48,672 nucleotides of DNA from Selenomonadaceae bacterium (GTDB lineage Bacteria; Bacillota; Negativicutes; Selenomonadales; Selenomonadaceae): contig JAGBMX010000015.1 in NCBI GenBank assembly GCA_017634675.1, positions 1-48,672 of the forward strand, in the 5' to 3' direction. This document shows positions 39,556 to 48,531 of this stretch, one piece after another. The number at the start of each line of letters is the position of its first letter. Position 1 is the stretch's first letter. The position numbers and the translations under genes are program-made. Under the pieces are notes generated by a model, which was given only the letters and a program-made list of their open reading frames with translations, was not told where the DNA came from and ran no database searches.

Positions 39556-40359
39556 TTATTTTAAAATCATGTCCTTACCGAACCATTCTTTGGAAATCTT
39601 TGCGCTTGTACCGTCCGCTTTCATGTCGTTCAAAACTTTCTGTACTTCATCCCTAAGGGCTTGATTATTCTTGGCAAAGCCAATGCCGAAATTGCTTATG
39701 GGGCCTACGGCGACGTCTATCGCTTCGATTTTACCCTCGTTTTTGCTCATATAACTGCGCCCGACAATCTCATCGCCCACGATAGCGTCTAAGCGACCGT
39801 TTTCAAGATCCATGAAAGCCGCAACGTAATCGCTGTACTTTTTAAATTCTTTGAAACTCTTTTTCAAATCTTCGTTTGCGTCGACATATTCTTCCGTTGT
39901 ACCGCCGCTCTGCGTGCCCACTATTTTACCCGCTAAGGTTTTTTCGTCCATTATATCGGTTGTGCCTTTTTTCACGAAGATAATCTGGCGATTTTCCATA
40001 TACGGATCGGAAAAGAGCATATTCTCCTTACGCTTTTCGGTAATATCAAGACCGTTCCAGAGCACGTCTACACGACCGCTCTTTAATTCGGCTTCCTTGC
40101 TGGACCAATCGATTGATTTAAACTCGACGTTGTAACCCAAACGCTTGGCCGCTTCTTTTGCCATATCAACGTCAAAGCCTACGATTTCGTTTTTTTCATC
40201 GCGAAATCCCATAGGACGGAAATTATCGTCTAATCCGACAACTATTTTTTTTGCGGATTCTTTTGGCGCTTCGGCCTTTTTATCGTTTGAACACCCCGCA
40301 ACCAACGCAGCTGCCAAAATGGCGCAAGATAAAATTCCCAAGATTTTCTTTAACTTCAT
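39556..40359 (-). CDS. Amino-acid ABC transporter substrate-binding lipoprotein
   Basis: The 267-residue product has a lipoprotein signal ending LVAGC and an SBP_bac_3 domain (IVVGLDDNFRPMGFRDEKNE, IVGFDVDMAKEAAKRLGY, WNGLDITEKRKENMLFSDPY). It binds a polar amino acid outside the membrane. The start is ATG 40359, with AGGAGGG upstream; the frame further upstream is not supported. No permease or ATPase is adjacent, so it must dock to a transporter encoded elsewhere or act with another system. Confidence 0.92.
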   Translation of the reverse strand: MKLKKILGILSCAILAAALVAGCSNDKKAEAPKESAKKIVVGLDDNFRPMGFRDEKNEIVGFDVDMAKEAAKRLGYNVEFKSIDWSSKEAELKSGRVDVLWNGLDITEKRKENMLFSDPYMENRQIIFVKKGTTDIMDEKTLAGKIVGTQSGGTTEEYVDANEDLKKSFKEFKKYSDYVAAFMDLENGRLDAIVGDEIVGRSYMSKNEGKIEAIDVAVGPISNFGIGFAKNNQALRDEVQKVLNDMKADGTSAKISKEWFGKDMILK

Positions 40360-40427
40360 CAAAAAATCCCTCCTTATTTTCAACCCGTTCATTGTACAAT
40401 AAAAATTTCATTTTGTATATAAATTTT

Positions 40428-41444
40428 TTACAATTTAAATATTACCTCAACCGGCGTACCCGGCTTTTTCGTCGTTACCTTTTCATTTAAGGAAATTTTT
40501 ACCACTCGCTTGCCATCCGTTTCTTCTTGCGGCGCTCCGCCTTCCATGGCTTTTGGTTCGGACTCTGTCTGTTCTGCCGACTCTTCTATTTCCGTCACTG
40601 TGCCCGTATATTCTTCGCCCGCTATCTTATAGGAAACAAGCCCGCCCATGCGGATTTTTTTTATATCCTCGGGGGATAATCTCGCTTCAATCCACATATT
40701 TGCCGCATCGCCAATATTAAAGAGCCTCATCCCCGCTTGTACTTCAACCCCGACTTCGGCGCTCTCTTTAAAGAATGCGCCGTCCACCGGCGACAATATC
40801 TCTGTCGCCGCCGCATCTTCTCTGGCGCGTTTTAACGCCATCTCAGCCTGCCTTACGGCGAGAGCTGCATTTTCTATTATTTCCGGGCTGGTTGAATGAT
40901 GTACGGTTTGATAAGTTTGAGGCCTAACGGCGGCGGCTCTTGCTTTTGCCGCTTCGTAATCCGCCACCGCTTCGTTCCGTTTTACTTGACTTATGGCGCC
41001 CATTTTATAGAGTTCTTCCATTCGGTCTTTTCTCGCTTCCGCCCTTGAAAGATCCGCCTGCGCGCCGCTGTAATCCCCGCCGCCCGATACGGGTACTACA
41101 ACGTCGTGTCCTTTTTTCAGCTCTTCTAAATTCTTGTTGGCAAGCTCTACGTTTTGTTTAAGCTGGTTCAGCGTTTCTTCGGTAACGCTTACCTCTATGG
41201 TAGCCAAAGGATCTCCGGCTTTAACGAAGGCACCGTCTTCAACCGATATCTCTTGAATTTTGCCCGGGGCGCGCGCCTTGACGCTGACAAATGTTCCCGC
41301 AATCGCGGCATCATGAACAATCAGAGTTTCGTTTTTATTCATAAAGGAAAAGACGGCGAAGGAGATAACAAGAGCCAGAGCGATAACCGCCGCGACTCCG
41401 TATTTTATAAAGTACCCTGCTTTTTTCGAAAGGTCAATCTCCAA
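40428..41444 (-). CDS. HlyD/EmrA-type periplasmic adaptor protein
   Basis: The 338-residue product has one N-terminal membrane helix (YGVAAVIALALVISFAVFSF), a split biotinyl-lipoyl-like domain (ARAPGKIQEISVEDGAFVKA and LSPVDGAFFKESAEVGVEVQ), and a coiled-coil hairpin between (QLKQNVELANKNLEELKK). Such adaptors link an inner-membrane exporter to an outer-membrane channel, which would suit a diderm host. No exporter gene follows, so the partner is not visible. It lies 19 bases after alaS and is probably cotranscribed with it. Confidence 0.88.
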   Translation of the reverse strand: MEIDLSKKAGYFIKYGVAAVIALALVISFAVFSFMNKNETLIVHDAAIAGTFVSVKARAPGKIQEISVEDGAFVKAGDPLATIEVSVTEETLNQLKQNVELANKNLEELKKGHDVVVPVSGGGDYSGAQADLSRAEARKDRMEELYKMGAISQVKRNEAVADYEAAKARAAAVRPQTYQTVHHSTSPEIIENAALAVRQAEMALKRAREDAAATEILSPVDGAFFKESAEVGVEVQAGMRLFNIGDAANMWIEARLSPEDIKKIRMGGLVSYKIAGEEYTGTVTEIEESAEQTESEPKAMEGGAPQEETDGKRVVKISLNEKVTTKKPGTPVEVIFKL

Positions 41445-41463
41445 TGTTACGCCCCCTTTGCCG

Positions 41464-44088
41464 TTATCCTACCATTTCTTTAATTGTTTCTTCCGCTTTT
41501 ATGAAAGCATTGGGCAAACCTTCGGGATCCTTTCCGCCGGCGGACGCCATATCCGGCTTGCCGCCGCCTTTGCCGCCGATTGCTGCGGCTGCGGCTTTTA
41601 TGATATTGCCTGCATGAATTCCTTTGGCTACCGCATTTTTATCCGCTTTTGCCACCAGATTTACCTTGCCGTCAATTATTGCCGCAAGCATGACTACGCC
41701 AACGTCCAATTTATCGACGGTCATATCGGCGATTTTTCTGAGCTCGCCCATATCTTTGGCGTTTGCCTTGCCAGCGACTAGATTCACGTCGCCTATTTGC
41801 TTTACCGCCATCAAAAGTTTGTTCGCGTCCGCTTGCTCCATCATGGCCTGATGTGATTCAAGCTCTTTTTGCAAAACCTTTTGTGTGTTGATGAGTTTTT
41901 CAACTTGATTTTTAACGTCGTCTTTGCGCGTTTTTAAAAGCGCCGCCGTATCGTCTAATATTGCGGATTCTTTTTTGACAAAGTTAAGAGCCGCCGCTCC
42001 TGTAATGGCTTCAATTCGACGCACTCCCGCCGCTATGCCCGTTTCGCTTACGATATGAAAAAGTCCGATTTGCCCGACGTTTTTCACATGCGATCCGCCG
42101 CAGAGTTCCATGCTAAACCCAGGTACTTTTACCACACGCACAACATCGCCGTATTTCTCGCCAAAGAGCGCCATGGCTCCCGCTTTCTTTGCGTCTTCAA
42201 TGTTCATGTGGCTTATATCCACGTCCGTACCCTTTAAAATTTCCCGATTAACCATATCTTCGACGGCTTCAAGGGATTCTTTGCTGACAGGCTCAAAATT
42301 GGTGAAGTCGAAGCGGAGTCGTTCGCTTGTAACCAAAGACCCCGCCTGATTGACCTGATTGCCGACGACTCTTTTCAAAGCCGCTTGTAACAAATGCGTG
42401 GCTGTATGGTTTCTCGCAGACGCTAGTTTCTTTTCCCTATCGAGTTCGATTTTAACCGTGTCGCCGACTTTTACGGTTCCTTCTTCCACATAGGCGATAT
42501 GGTAAACCGTGCCGTCCGGCAACTTCTTCGCGTTGTCCGCCCTAATTTTGCCGAGTTCAGACAAGAGATAGCCGGAATCTCCAACCTGACCGCCGCCTTC
42601 TGCGTAAAACGGAGTTACGCTTAATATAACTCCCGCTTCTTCTCCGTCTGACAAAGAGGATATCAAAGCGCCGTTTTTGAACATGGCGACTATTTTCGCT
42701 TCGGTTGCTCCCTCATCGACTTTTAGGCTGGATATGTCAACAGAACTTAAATCCGGCACGTCAACGCGTTCGTTTTCGGCGCGGGCGGCTCTGGCGCGCT
42801 TTTTCTGCTCCTCCATTGCCCTGTCAAATCCCGCCTTATCAAGGGTCATGCCGTTTTCGTGCAGTATTTCTTCCGTAAGTTCATGTGGGAAGCCGTAAGT
42901 ATCGTAGAGCCTAAAAGCGACATCGCCCGAAAGCTCGGTTTTGCCTTTTGCCTTTAGTTTATCCGTTTCCTTATTAAGCATATCAAGTCCGGTGGCAAGA
43001 GTTGACGCAAAACGCTCTTCCTCAAGGGCGATAACTTTTTTGATGTAGTCTTTTCTTTCAATCAACGCTTTAAAATCGGCTGCGTCTTTGTAAATTTCCA
43101 CAACGGCGTCAACCGCGCCCTCCAAAAATTTATCTGCGATACCAAGACTTCTGCCGTGGCGCACGGCGCGGCGAAGTATGCGGCGAAGGACATAGCCTCT
43201 GCCTTCGTTGGAAGGCAAAATGCCGTCCATAATCATAATCGCCATGCTTCTTGCGTGGTCGGCTATAACTTTTAACGAAATATCCTTCTTCTCGTCGCTG
43301 CCGTAAGCCACGCCGGAAATTTTCGATGTATATTCGATAATAGGGTAGAGAAGGTCAGTTTCGAAATTTGTCTTTTTATTCTGCACAACGGAAGCAAGTC
43401 TCTCAAGCCCGCAACCCGTGTCTATGTTCTTGTGCTGCAAAGGCTTGTATTCGCCGTCCTCTTGTTTATCGTACTGAGTAAAGACCAAATTCCAAATTTC
43501 AAGGAAACGGTCGCAGTCGCAACCAACGCCGCAAGTCGGCTTACCGCAACCGCGTTCCTCTCCTAAATCTATATAAATCTCTGAATCAGGTCCGCAAGGT
43601 CCGGGACCTATCTCCCAGAAATTATCCTCTAATTTCACGATATGCGTTTTATCAAACCCGGGCTGCTCCGACCAAATGGCAACAGCCTCGTCGTCTTTGG
43701 GATACACGCTGACCCAAAGCTTATCCTTTGGAAGTTCCACCACTTCCGTCAAAAATTCCCACGCCCAAGGAATAGCTTCTTTTTTAAAGTAGTCGCCAAA
43801 AGAAAAATTCCCGAGCATTTCAAAATAAGTCTGATGCCTTGCGGTTCTTCCTACGTTTTCGATGTCCCCCGTGCGAACCGAACGCTGGCAAGTGGTAATC
43901 CTCGTCTTGGGCGGCTTCATCTTGCCCGTAAAAAACGGTTTCAACGGCGCCATGCCCGCCCCTATAAGCAGCAACGTGGGATCGTCCTCAGGGATCAGCG
44001 AATAGCTTGGCAGACGTAGATGCTCCTTTTTATCCCTGAAAAAATTTAAATAAGCTTCTCTAAGCTCGTTACCCGTCATAAACTTCAA
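41464..44088 (-). CDS. alaS: Alanyl-tRNA synthetase
   Basis: The 874-residue product charges tRNA-Ala. The class II catalytic core begins MTGNELREAYLNFFRDKKEH and contains CQRSVRTGDIENVG and RRILRRAVRHGRSLG. The editing domain has the zinc motif RNHTATHLLQAALKRV with CGGSHVKNVGQIGLF. The C-terminal glycine-rich GGKGGGKPDMASAGG is intact. Full family length. No T-box leader is present; it lies 19 bases after nfnB, so it is read from an upstream promoter. Confidence 0.98.
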   Translation of the reverse strand: MKFMTGNELREAYLNFFRDKKEHLRLPSYSLIPEDDPTLLLIGAGMAPLKPFFTGKMKPPKTRITTCQRSVRTGDIENVGRTARHQTYFEMLGNFSFGDYFKKEAIPWAWEFLTEVVELPKDKLWVSVYPKDDEAVAIWSEQPGFDKTHIVKLEDNFWEIGPGPCGPDSEIYIDLGEERGCGKPTCGVGCDCDRFLEIWNLVFTQYDKQEDGEYKPLQHKNIDTGCGLERLASVVQNKKTNFETDLLYPIIEYTSKISGVAYGSDEKKDISLKVIADHARSMAIMIMDGILPSNEGRGYVLRRILRRAVRHGRSLGIADKFLEGAVDAVVEIYKDAADFKALIERKDYIKKVIALEEERFASTLATGLDMLNKETDKLKAKGKTELSGDVAFRLYDTYGFPHELTEEILHENGMTLDKAGFDRAMEEQKKRARAARAENERVDVPDLSSVDISSLKVDEGATEAKIVAMFKNGALISSLSDGEEAGVILSVTPFYAEGGGQVGDSGYLLSELGKIRADNAKKLPDGTVYHIAYVEEGTVKVGDTVKIELDREKKLASARNHTATHLLQAALKRVVGNQVNQAGSLVTSERLRFDFTNFEPVSKESLEAVEDMVNREILKGTDVDISHMNIEDAKKAGAMALFGEKYGDVVRVVKVPGFSMELCGGSHVKNVGQIGLFHIVSETGIAAGVRRIEAITGAAALNFVKKESAILDDTAALLKTRKDDVKNQVEKLINTQKVLQKELESHQAMMEQADANKLLMAVKQIGDVNLVAGKANAKDMGELRKIADMTVDKLDVGVVMLAAIIDGKVNLVAKADKNAVAKGIHAGNIIKAAAAAIGGKGGGKPDMASAGGKDPEGLPNAFIKAEETIKEMVG

Positions 44089-44107
44089 ATCAATCTTCCC
44101 TTTCTTT

Positions 44108-45502
44108 TCACTTCTTCAGATATTCGTCAATGGATTTTGCGGCGGTTCTCCCCGCGCCCATGGCAAGTATTACCGTGGCGGCTCCCGTTACTATGTCACC
44201 GCCTGCGTATACGCCCGGTTTGCTTGTGGCAAGCGTCTTTTCGTCCGCTATTATATGGCCGTGATTATCTGTGTCAAGCCCTTTCGTCGTATTTGAGATT
44301 ATGGGATTTGGTCCCGTGCCGATGGCCACTATCACCGTCTCGACGTCAAGGGTAAATTCGGAACCTTCGATAGCTTTGGGACGGCGGCGACCTGAGGCAT
44401 CCGCTTCGCCAAGTTCCATCCTTACGCATTTTAATCCCTTGACCCAGCCTTTGTCATCTCCTATGACCTCTGTGGGATTTATCAATATCTTAAAGTCAAC
44501 GCCTTCTTCTTTAGCGTGTTCCACTTCTTCTCTCCTTGCGGGAAGTTCTTGCATGGAGCGGCGATATACTATGGAAACTTCGTCGGCGCCTAGCCTTAAC
44601 GCAGTCCTCGCCGCATCCATTGCGACGTTGCCGCCGCCTATGACGGCGACTTTCTTGCCTTCCGTTATAGGCGTTAAATTATTTGGAAAATCATAGGCTT
44701 TCATCAAATTGCAACGAGTTAAAAATTCGTTCGCCGAATATACGCCGTTCAAATTCTCTCCGGGGATTCCCTGAAATCTCGGAAGACCTGCGCCTGTGCC
44801 GATAAATACGGCGGAAAAGCCTTCTTCTTCCATAAGTTCGTCCACCGTGTAAAGCCGCCCGACAACGCTGTTTACTTCAATTTTTACGCCGAGTTTCTCT
44901 ATATTTTCAATCTCTCTCGCCACGACTTTATCTTTTGGCAGACGAAATTCCGGTATGCCGTAAGAAAGCACCCCGCCCGCCTTATGAAGGGCTTCGAATA
45001 TTGTAACTTTATAACCCTTATGCGCCAAATCTCCTGCGCAAGTAAGTCCTGCGGGTCCTGCGCCGATAATCGCCACTTTTTTTGCGTCGTCGGCGTATTT
45101 TATCGGTTGAACTTCCTTATTCTTTAACATAAAGGTATCTGCGGCAAATCTTTCCAACCTTCCAATTGCAACAGACTCGCCTTTTATTCCCAAAACGCAA
45201 TGCTTTTCGCATTGGTTTTCCTGCGGGCACACTCTGCCGCAAACAGCCGGCAAACTGTTCGTTTCCTTTATGATGGAAATTGCTTCGTCGAATTCTCTAG
45301 TCTTGATTTTTTCGATAAATTCCGGTATATGCACTTGAACGGGACAACCTTCCATACACTTGGGAACTTTGCAATGAAGGCAACGATTGGCTTCCGCAAC
45401 AGCAGTCTCTTCGTCGTATCCAAGAGCTACCTCGTTAAAATTCTTTCTCCTTACTTTCGGGTCCTGGGCGGGCATTTCGTGTTTCTTCATACTTACAGCC
45501 AT
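44108..45502 (-). CDS. nfnB: NADPH oxidoreductase subunit B (NfnB/GltD-like)
   Basis: The 464-residue product has an N-terminal iron-sulfur region with two four-cysteine groups (CLHCKVPKCMEGC and CGRVCPQENQCEKHC), an FAD-binding loop (AIIGAGPAGLTCAGDL) and an NADPH-binding loop (AVIGGGNVAMDAARTALRLG). GltD of glutamate synthase is similar, but the adjacent FNR-like subunit and absence of gltB point to NfnB, the large subunit of the electron-bifurcating NADH-dependent ferredoxin:NADP oxidoreductase. It is 2 bases from nfnA. Confidence 0.9.
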   Translation of the reverse strand: MAVSMKKHEMPAQDPKVRRKNFNEVALGYDEETAVAEANRCLHCKVPKCMEGCPVQVHIPEFIEKIKTREFDEAISIIKETNSLPAVCGRVCPQENQCEKHCVLGIKGESVAIGRLERFAADTFMLKNKEVQPIKYADDAKKVAIIGAGPAGLTCAGDLAHKGYKVTIFEALHKAGGVLSYGIPEFRLPKDKVVAREIENIEKLGVKIEVNSVVGRLYTVDELMEEEGFSAVFIGTGAGLPRFQGIPGENLNGVYSANEFLTRCNLMKAYDFPNNLTPITEGKKVAVIGGGNVAMDAARTALRLGADEVSIVYRRSMQELPARREEVEHAKEEGVDFKILINPTEVIGDDKGWVKGLKCVRMELGEADASGRRRPKAIEGSEFTLDVETVIVAIGTGPNPIISNTTKGLDTDNHGHIIADEKTLATSKPGVYAGGDIVTGAATVILAMGAGRTAAKSIDEYLKK

Positions 45503-45504
45503 TC

Positions 45505-46341
45505 TTACACTCCCAATCCTATATGGCAGATATGATCCTTTGCTACTGTTTCCTCGTCTCTATACATTTTCTGCCTGTTCATTAAATCTTTAAAATCCAC
45601 CTTATGCCCGTCAAATTCAGGACCGTCCACACAGGCAAATTTCATCTTTCCGTCAACCATTACCCTGCAACCGCCGCACATTCCCGTGCCGTCAACCATT
45701 ACGGGATTAAGGCTCACAACCGTCTTTATCTTTAAATCTCTCGTTGCATCAACTACGCTCTTCATCATAATGACGGGACCGATAGCCGTCACCTGATCAA
45801 GCTTTTCGCCTCTGTCCACAAGCGACTGAATGCCATTCGTAACAAAACCTTTTATCCCGTACGAACCGTCGTCTGTTGTAATTACAACTTCATCAACAAC
45901 GGAGCGCATTTTATCTTCCATTATCAAAATATCCTTGGTTTTAGCGCCCATTATGGCGATAACTTTATTTCCGGCTTCTTTCATGGCTTTGGCGATAGGA
46001 TAAGTAGGCGCGACTCCAATCCCGCCGCCTATTACTGCAACCGTTCCAAAATTCTTTATCTCCGACGGCTGTCCCAACGGTCCCACAAAATCTAAAATGC
46101 TGTCGCCAACATTTAACGCCGCAAGCTCCGTCGTTGTAGCTCCGATTACTTGGAACACCAACAATACGCTGCCGCTTTCGCTATTGTAATCTGCAATGGT
46201 TAGCGGTATTCTTTCTCCGTTGTCGTCGACCCGAAGCACAATAAACTGACCCGCCTTCGCTTTCTTCGCTATCCTGGGCGCTTCCACTTCCATGAAATAC
46301 ACTCCCGGCGACGCTTCCTTCTTGCTCAAAATCTTAAACAT
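45505..46341 (-). CDS. nfnA: NADPH oxidoreductase subunit A (NfnA, ferredoxin-NADP reductase-like)
   Basis: The 278-residue product has a FAD-binding beta-barrel (RVDDNGERIPLTIADYNSES), an NAD-binding lobe (AVIGGGIGVAPTYPIAKAM), and C-terminal cysteines for a 2Fe-2S cluster (GMCGGCRVMVDGKMKFACVD). The arrangement is that of NfnA. With NfnB it couples reduced ferredoxin, NADH and NADP, balancing reductant in anaerobes. The start is ATG 46341, seven bases after TTGGAGGAA; the frame further upstream enters a family I repeat. Confidence 0.9.
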   Translation of the reverse strand: MFKILSKKEASPGVYFMEVEAPRIAKKAKAGQFIVLRVDDNGERIPLTIADYNSESGSVLLVFQVIGATTTELAALNVGDSILDFVGPLGQPSEIKNFGTVAVIGGGIGVAPTYPIAKAMKEAGNKVIAIMGAKTKDILIMEDKMRSVVDEVVITTDDGSYGIKGFVTNGIQSLVDRGEKLDQVTAIGPVIMMKSVVDATRDLKIKTVVSLNPVMVDGTGMCGGCRVMVDGKMKFACVDGPEFDGHKVDFKDLMNRQKMYRDEETVAKDHICHIGLGV

Positions 46342-46362
46342 ATCTTCCTCCAATTTTATTTG

Positions 46363-46440
46363 TTGGGGCTTTGCCCCAAACCTCACAAGGGGCGTCGCCC
46401 CTTGACCCCGTCAAAGGACGTTTGCCCTCCGGACTCCCGG
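46363..46440 (+). repeat. Repeat family I, copy 7
   Basis: TTGGGGCTTTGCCCCAAACC, GGGGCGTCGCCCC, TTGACCCCGTCAAAGGACG, CCTCCGGACTCCCGGG. It lies between nfnA and the MetF-like gene, just upstream of the nfnA ribosome binding site, so it is likely transcribed. Confidence 0.85.
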
Positions 46441-46463
46441 GTGCGCTATTTGTTAATTTTCGT

Positions 46464-47207
46464 CTATTTCAGCACGCCTTTTACATATTCCAATAAGTTT
46501 GATTTTATCGGCATTAGATATAAATTTTCCTCGTTTTTCTCCGCAAAATCTAAAACTTTTTTTGCAAAATCTATGCTCCAATCCAGCGTTGGCTCGAAAT
46601 TCCTTGGGAATATCACGTTGTTCTTGCGTTCCCAATAATTCATCGATCGTTCCGAAAGCACGGGGGACACGCCCCAAAAGACGTTGAAACCGCTTAACAT
46701 ATCGCTGTACATCTCTAAAAATCGCATATCGAAAAACGGTTGTGTGAAAAATCCAACGGCTCCCGCCAGAAGCTTTCTCTCGCATCTTCTGTATTCGTGG
46801 CGCATGGAGCCTCTGTACTGATCAAGTCCCGCGTATACTTTGATTTCCGGCATTTCAGAGCGAAACTTTCTGATAACGTCCGTGGATTCCGTTGGAAAAA
46901 CTTCGTGCATCATATCCTGCGGCGGATCCCCTTCTATTACAAGGACTTCCTTTATGTTGTGTTCCCTTAAATAATCGCTGATAGGCAAAGGCTTAGATAA
47001 ATCTATATCCATTGCCCGAATATGCGGCATTACCGCAGGGAAATTTTCGTTAGCTATTACTGCGCCTTCATAACTTCTGATAGAGAGCCTTAATAAATCC
47101 GGCACGTTTATAACGTCAATTTTATCCTTGTACTCTGCAACTGAGGCAAGCTGCGAGCGAAATTCCCCTTCTTCTCTGGGCACCAATTCCAGCGATATTC
47201 TAGACAT
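46464..47207 (-). CDS. MetF-like methylenetetrahydrofolate reductase family protein
   Basis: The 247-residue product looks like a divergent, short member of the MTHFR family: an N-terminal SLELVPREEGEF (compare FEFFPPK of MetF), IDVINVPDLLRLS, VIEGDPPQ, KLLAGAVGFFTQPFFD, and FWGVSPVLSE. MetF reduces methylenetetrahydrofolate to methyltetrahydrofolate; the motif FFTQPFFD corresponds to the flavin/folate pocket TQ-F. Closeness to nfnAB suggests a link to electron supply, as in anaerobes where MTHFR lacks a NAD site, but this is inference. Confidence 0.8.
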   Translation of the reverse strand: MSRISLELVPREEGEFRSQLASVAEYKDKIDVINVPDLLRLSIRSYEGAVIANENFPAVMPHIRAMDIDLSKPLPISDYLREHNIKEVLVIEGDPPQDMMHEVFPTESTDVIRKFRSEMPEIKVYAGLDQYRGSMRHEYRRCERKLLAGAVGFFTQPFFDMRFLEMYSDMLSGFNVFWGVSPVLSERSMNYWERKNNVIFPRNFEPTLDWSIDFAKKVLDFAEKNEENLYLMPIKSNLLEYVKGVLK

Positions 47208-47262
47208 ATTTCCACCTTCTCCTTATGAATAGTTTTTTCCGGTACTTTGAAATCGGAAAAAA

Positions 47263-48399
47263 TTACTTGTTTAAAATTTCAATGGCCTTTTTTAGCTGAA
47301 CATCTTCCTTGTCGCCGGGGGAAAACTTTACTTCAACGTCGGGCTTTATTCCCACTTGGTCAATGGAAACGCCGCTTGGAGTGAAGTATTTTGCAACCGT
47401 AAGCTTTACCGCATCATTGTGGAACATGGGGATTACCACTTGTATGGAACCCTTGCCGAAAGTTTTTTCGCCTACAAGCGTGCCGGACTTAGTGTCTTTT
47501 ATTGCGCCCGCAAGTATTTCGGATGCACTTGCGCTATTGCCGTCCACAAGCACCGCCAGAGGATATTTCACCTCGTCAAGATTGGAATTATACTCCTCCA
47601 ATTCTCCGTCTTTGTCCTCAACGGTTACGACTACTCCTTTAGGCACAAAGAAATTAGCAACGTCCACGCAGGTGTTTACGAGACCGCCTGGATTTTGCCG
47701 AAGATCCAAGACAATCTTTTTCATGCCTTCGCCTTCCATTTTGGCGTAGGTTTCCCTAAATTCATTCCCGGTTTGTTCGGTAAAATTCGATATGCGTATA
47801 TACGCAACGGAATCATCAAGCATCTTTCCGTGTACGGATTTAGACTTTATAAGCCCCCTGGTAAGAACAACGTCACGCTCGCTGCCGTCGGCGGAGCGCA
47901 ACCTTAACTTAACTTCGGTACCAATTTCGCCCCGTATTTTCAGCACTACGGCGCCGGGTTCCATTTCCTTTACCGAAACGTCGTCAACGGCGATAATCTC
48001 ATCGTTTGCCATAATGCCCGCCTTTTGCGCAGGAGTGTCCTCTATAACGGAGATTACGGTAATCTTCTTATCGCGAAAATCCATATATACTCCGATGCCG
48101 CCAAAAGTTCCTCCCGTTTGATTTAAAAGTTCGCGGTACATTACGGGTTCAAGGTACACCGAATGAGGATCTTTCAATGACCTCACCATTCCCGAAATGG
48201 CTCCGTCAAAAAGCGCAGTCTGATCCGTCTGATCAACGTATCGGCTACGTATTACCTTATACATTCCAATAAACCGAGCCGCATCATCGGGGCGAACATC
48301 AGCCACTTTAGTCAGGACAACGCCCAGCGCCAACAGAGTCGATAAAAACGTAACAAGCGCCGTAAGTCCTATTATCAAAAATACTTTCTTCTTACTCAT
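47263..48399 (-). CDS. Carboxy-terminal processing peptidase, S41 (CtpA/CtpB-like)
   Basis: The 378-residue product has an N-terminal membrane anchor (VFLIIGLTALVTFLSTLLAL), a PDZ domain (DFRDKKITVISVIEDTPAQK) and the S41 catalytic motifs: DLRQNPGGL, the serine in DGNSASASEILAGAI and the lysine in GEKTFGKGSIQ. It probably trims exported proteins from the C-terminus outside the membrane. It is the rightmost gene; bases 48400-48500 upstream hold AT-rich sequence with the probable promoter region. Confidence 0.95.
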   Translation of the reverse strand: MSKKKVFLIIGLTALVTFLSTLLALGVVLTKVADVRPDDAARFIGMYKVIRSRYVDQTDQTALFDGAISGMVRSLKDPHSVYLEPVMYRELLNQTGGTFGGIGVYMDFRDKKITVISVIEDTPAQKAGIMANDEIIAVDDVSVKEMEPGAVVLKIRGEIGTEVKLRLRSADGSERDVVLTRGLIKSKSVHGKMLDDSVAYIRISNFTEQTGNEFRETYAKMEGEGMKKIVLDLRQNPGGLVNTCVDVANFFVPKGVVVTVEDKDGELEEYNSNLDEVKYPLAVLVDGNSASASEILAGAIKDTKSGTLVGEKTFGKGSIQVVIPMFHNDAVKLTVAKYFTPSGVSIDQVGIKPDVEVKFSPGDKEDVQLKKAIEILNK

Positions 48400-48504
48400 G
48401 ACGACCTCTTTTTAAAATGCTTTATTAACCTGCTTATTTTACACAAAATTTTCCCGCTTGTCTAAGGATTTTTTGTGTTTTTTTACCCGCTTCTTTTTAG
48501 CAGA

Positions 48505-48530
48505 CAAAAAAACCTCCTCGTTAGAGGAGG
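48505..48530 (-). terminator. Minus-strand terminator near the right end
   Basis: CCTCCTC-GTTA-GAGGAGG is a perfect 7-pair stem with seven A residues on its left, giving U residues for a minus-strand transcript. It would end a transcript arriving from beyond the right edge, so the S41 gene should have its own promoter at about 48400-48500. Confidence 0.75.
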
Positions 48531-48531
48531 C

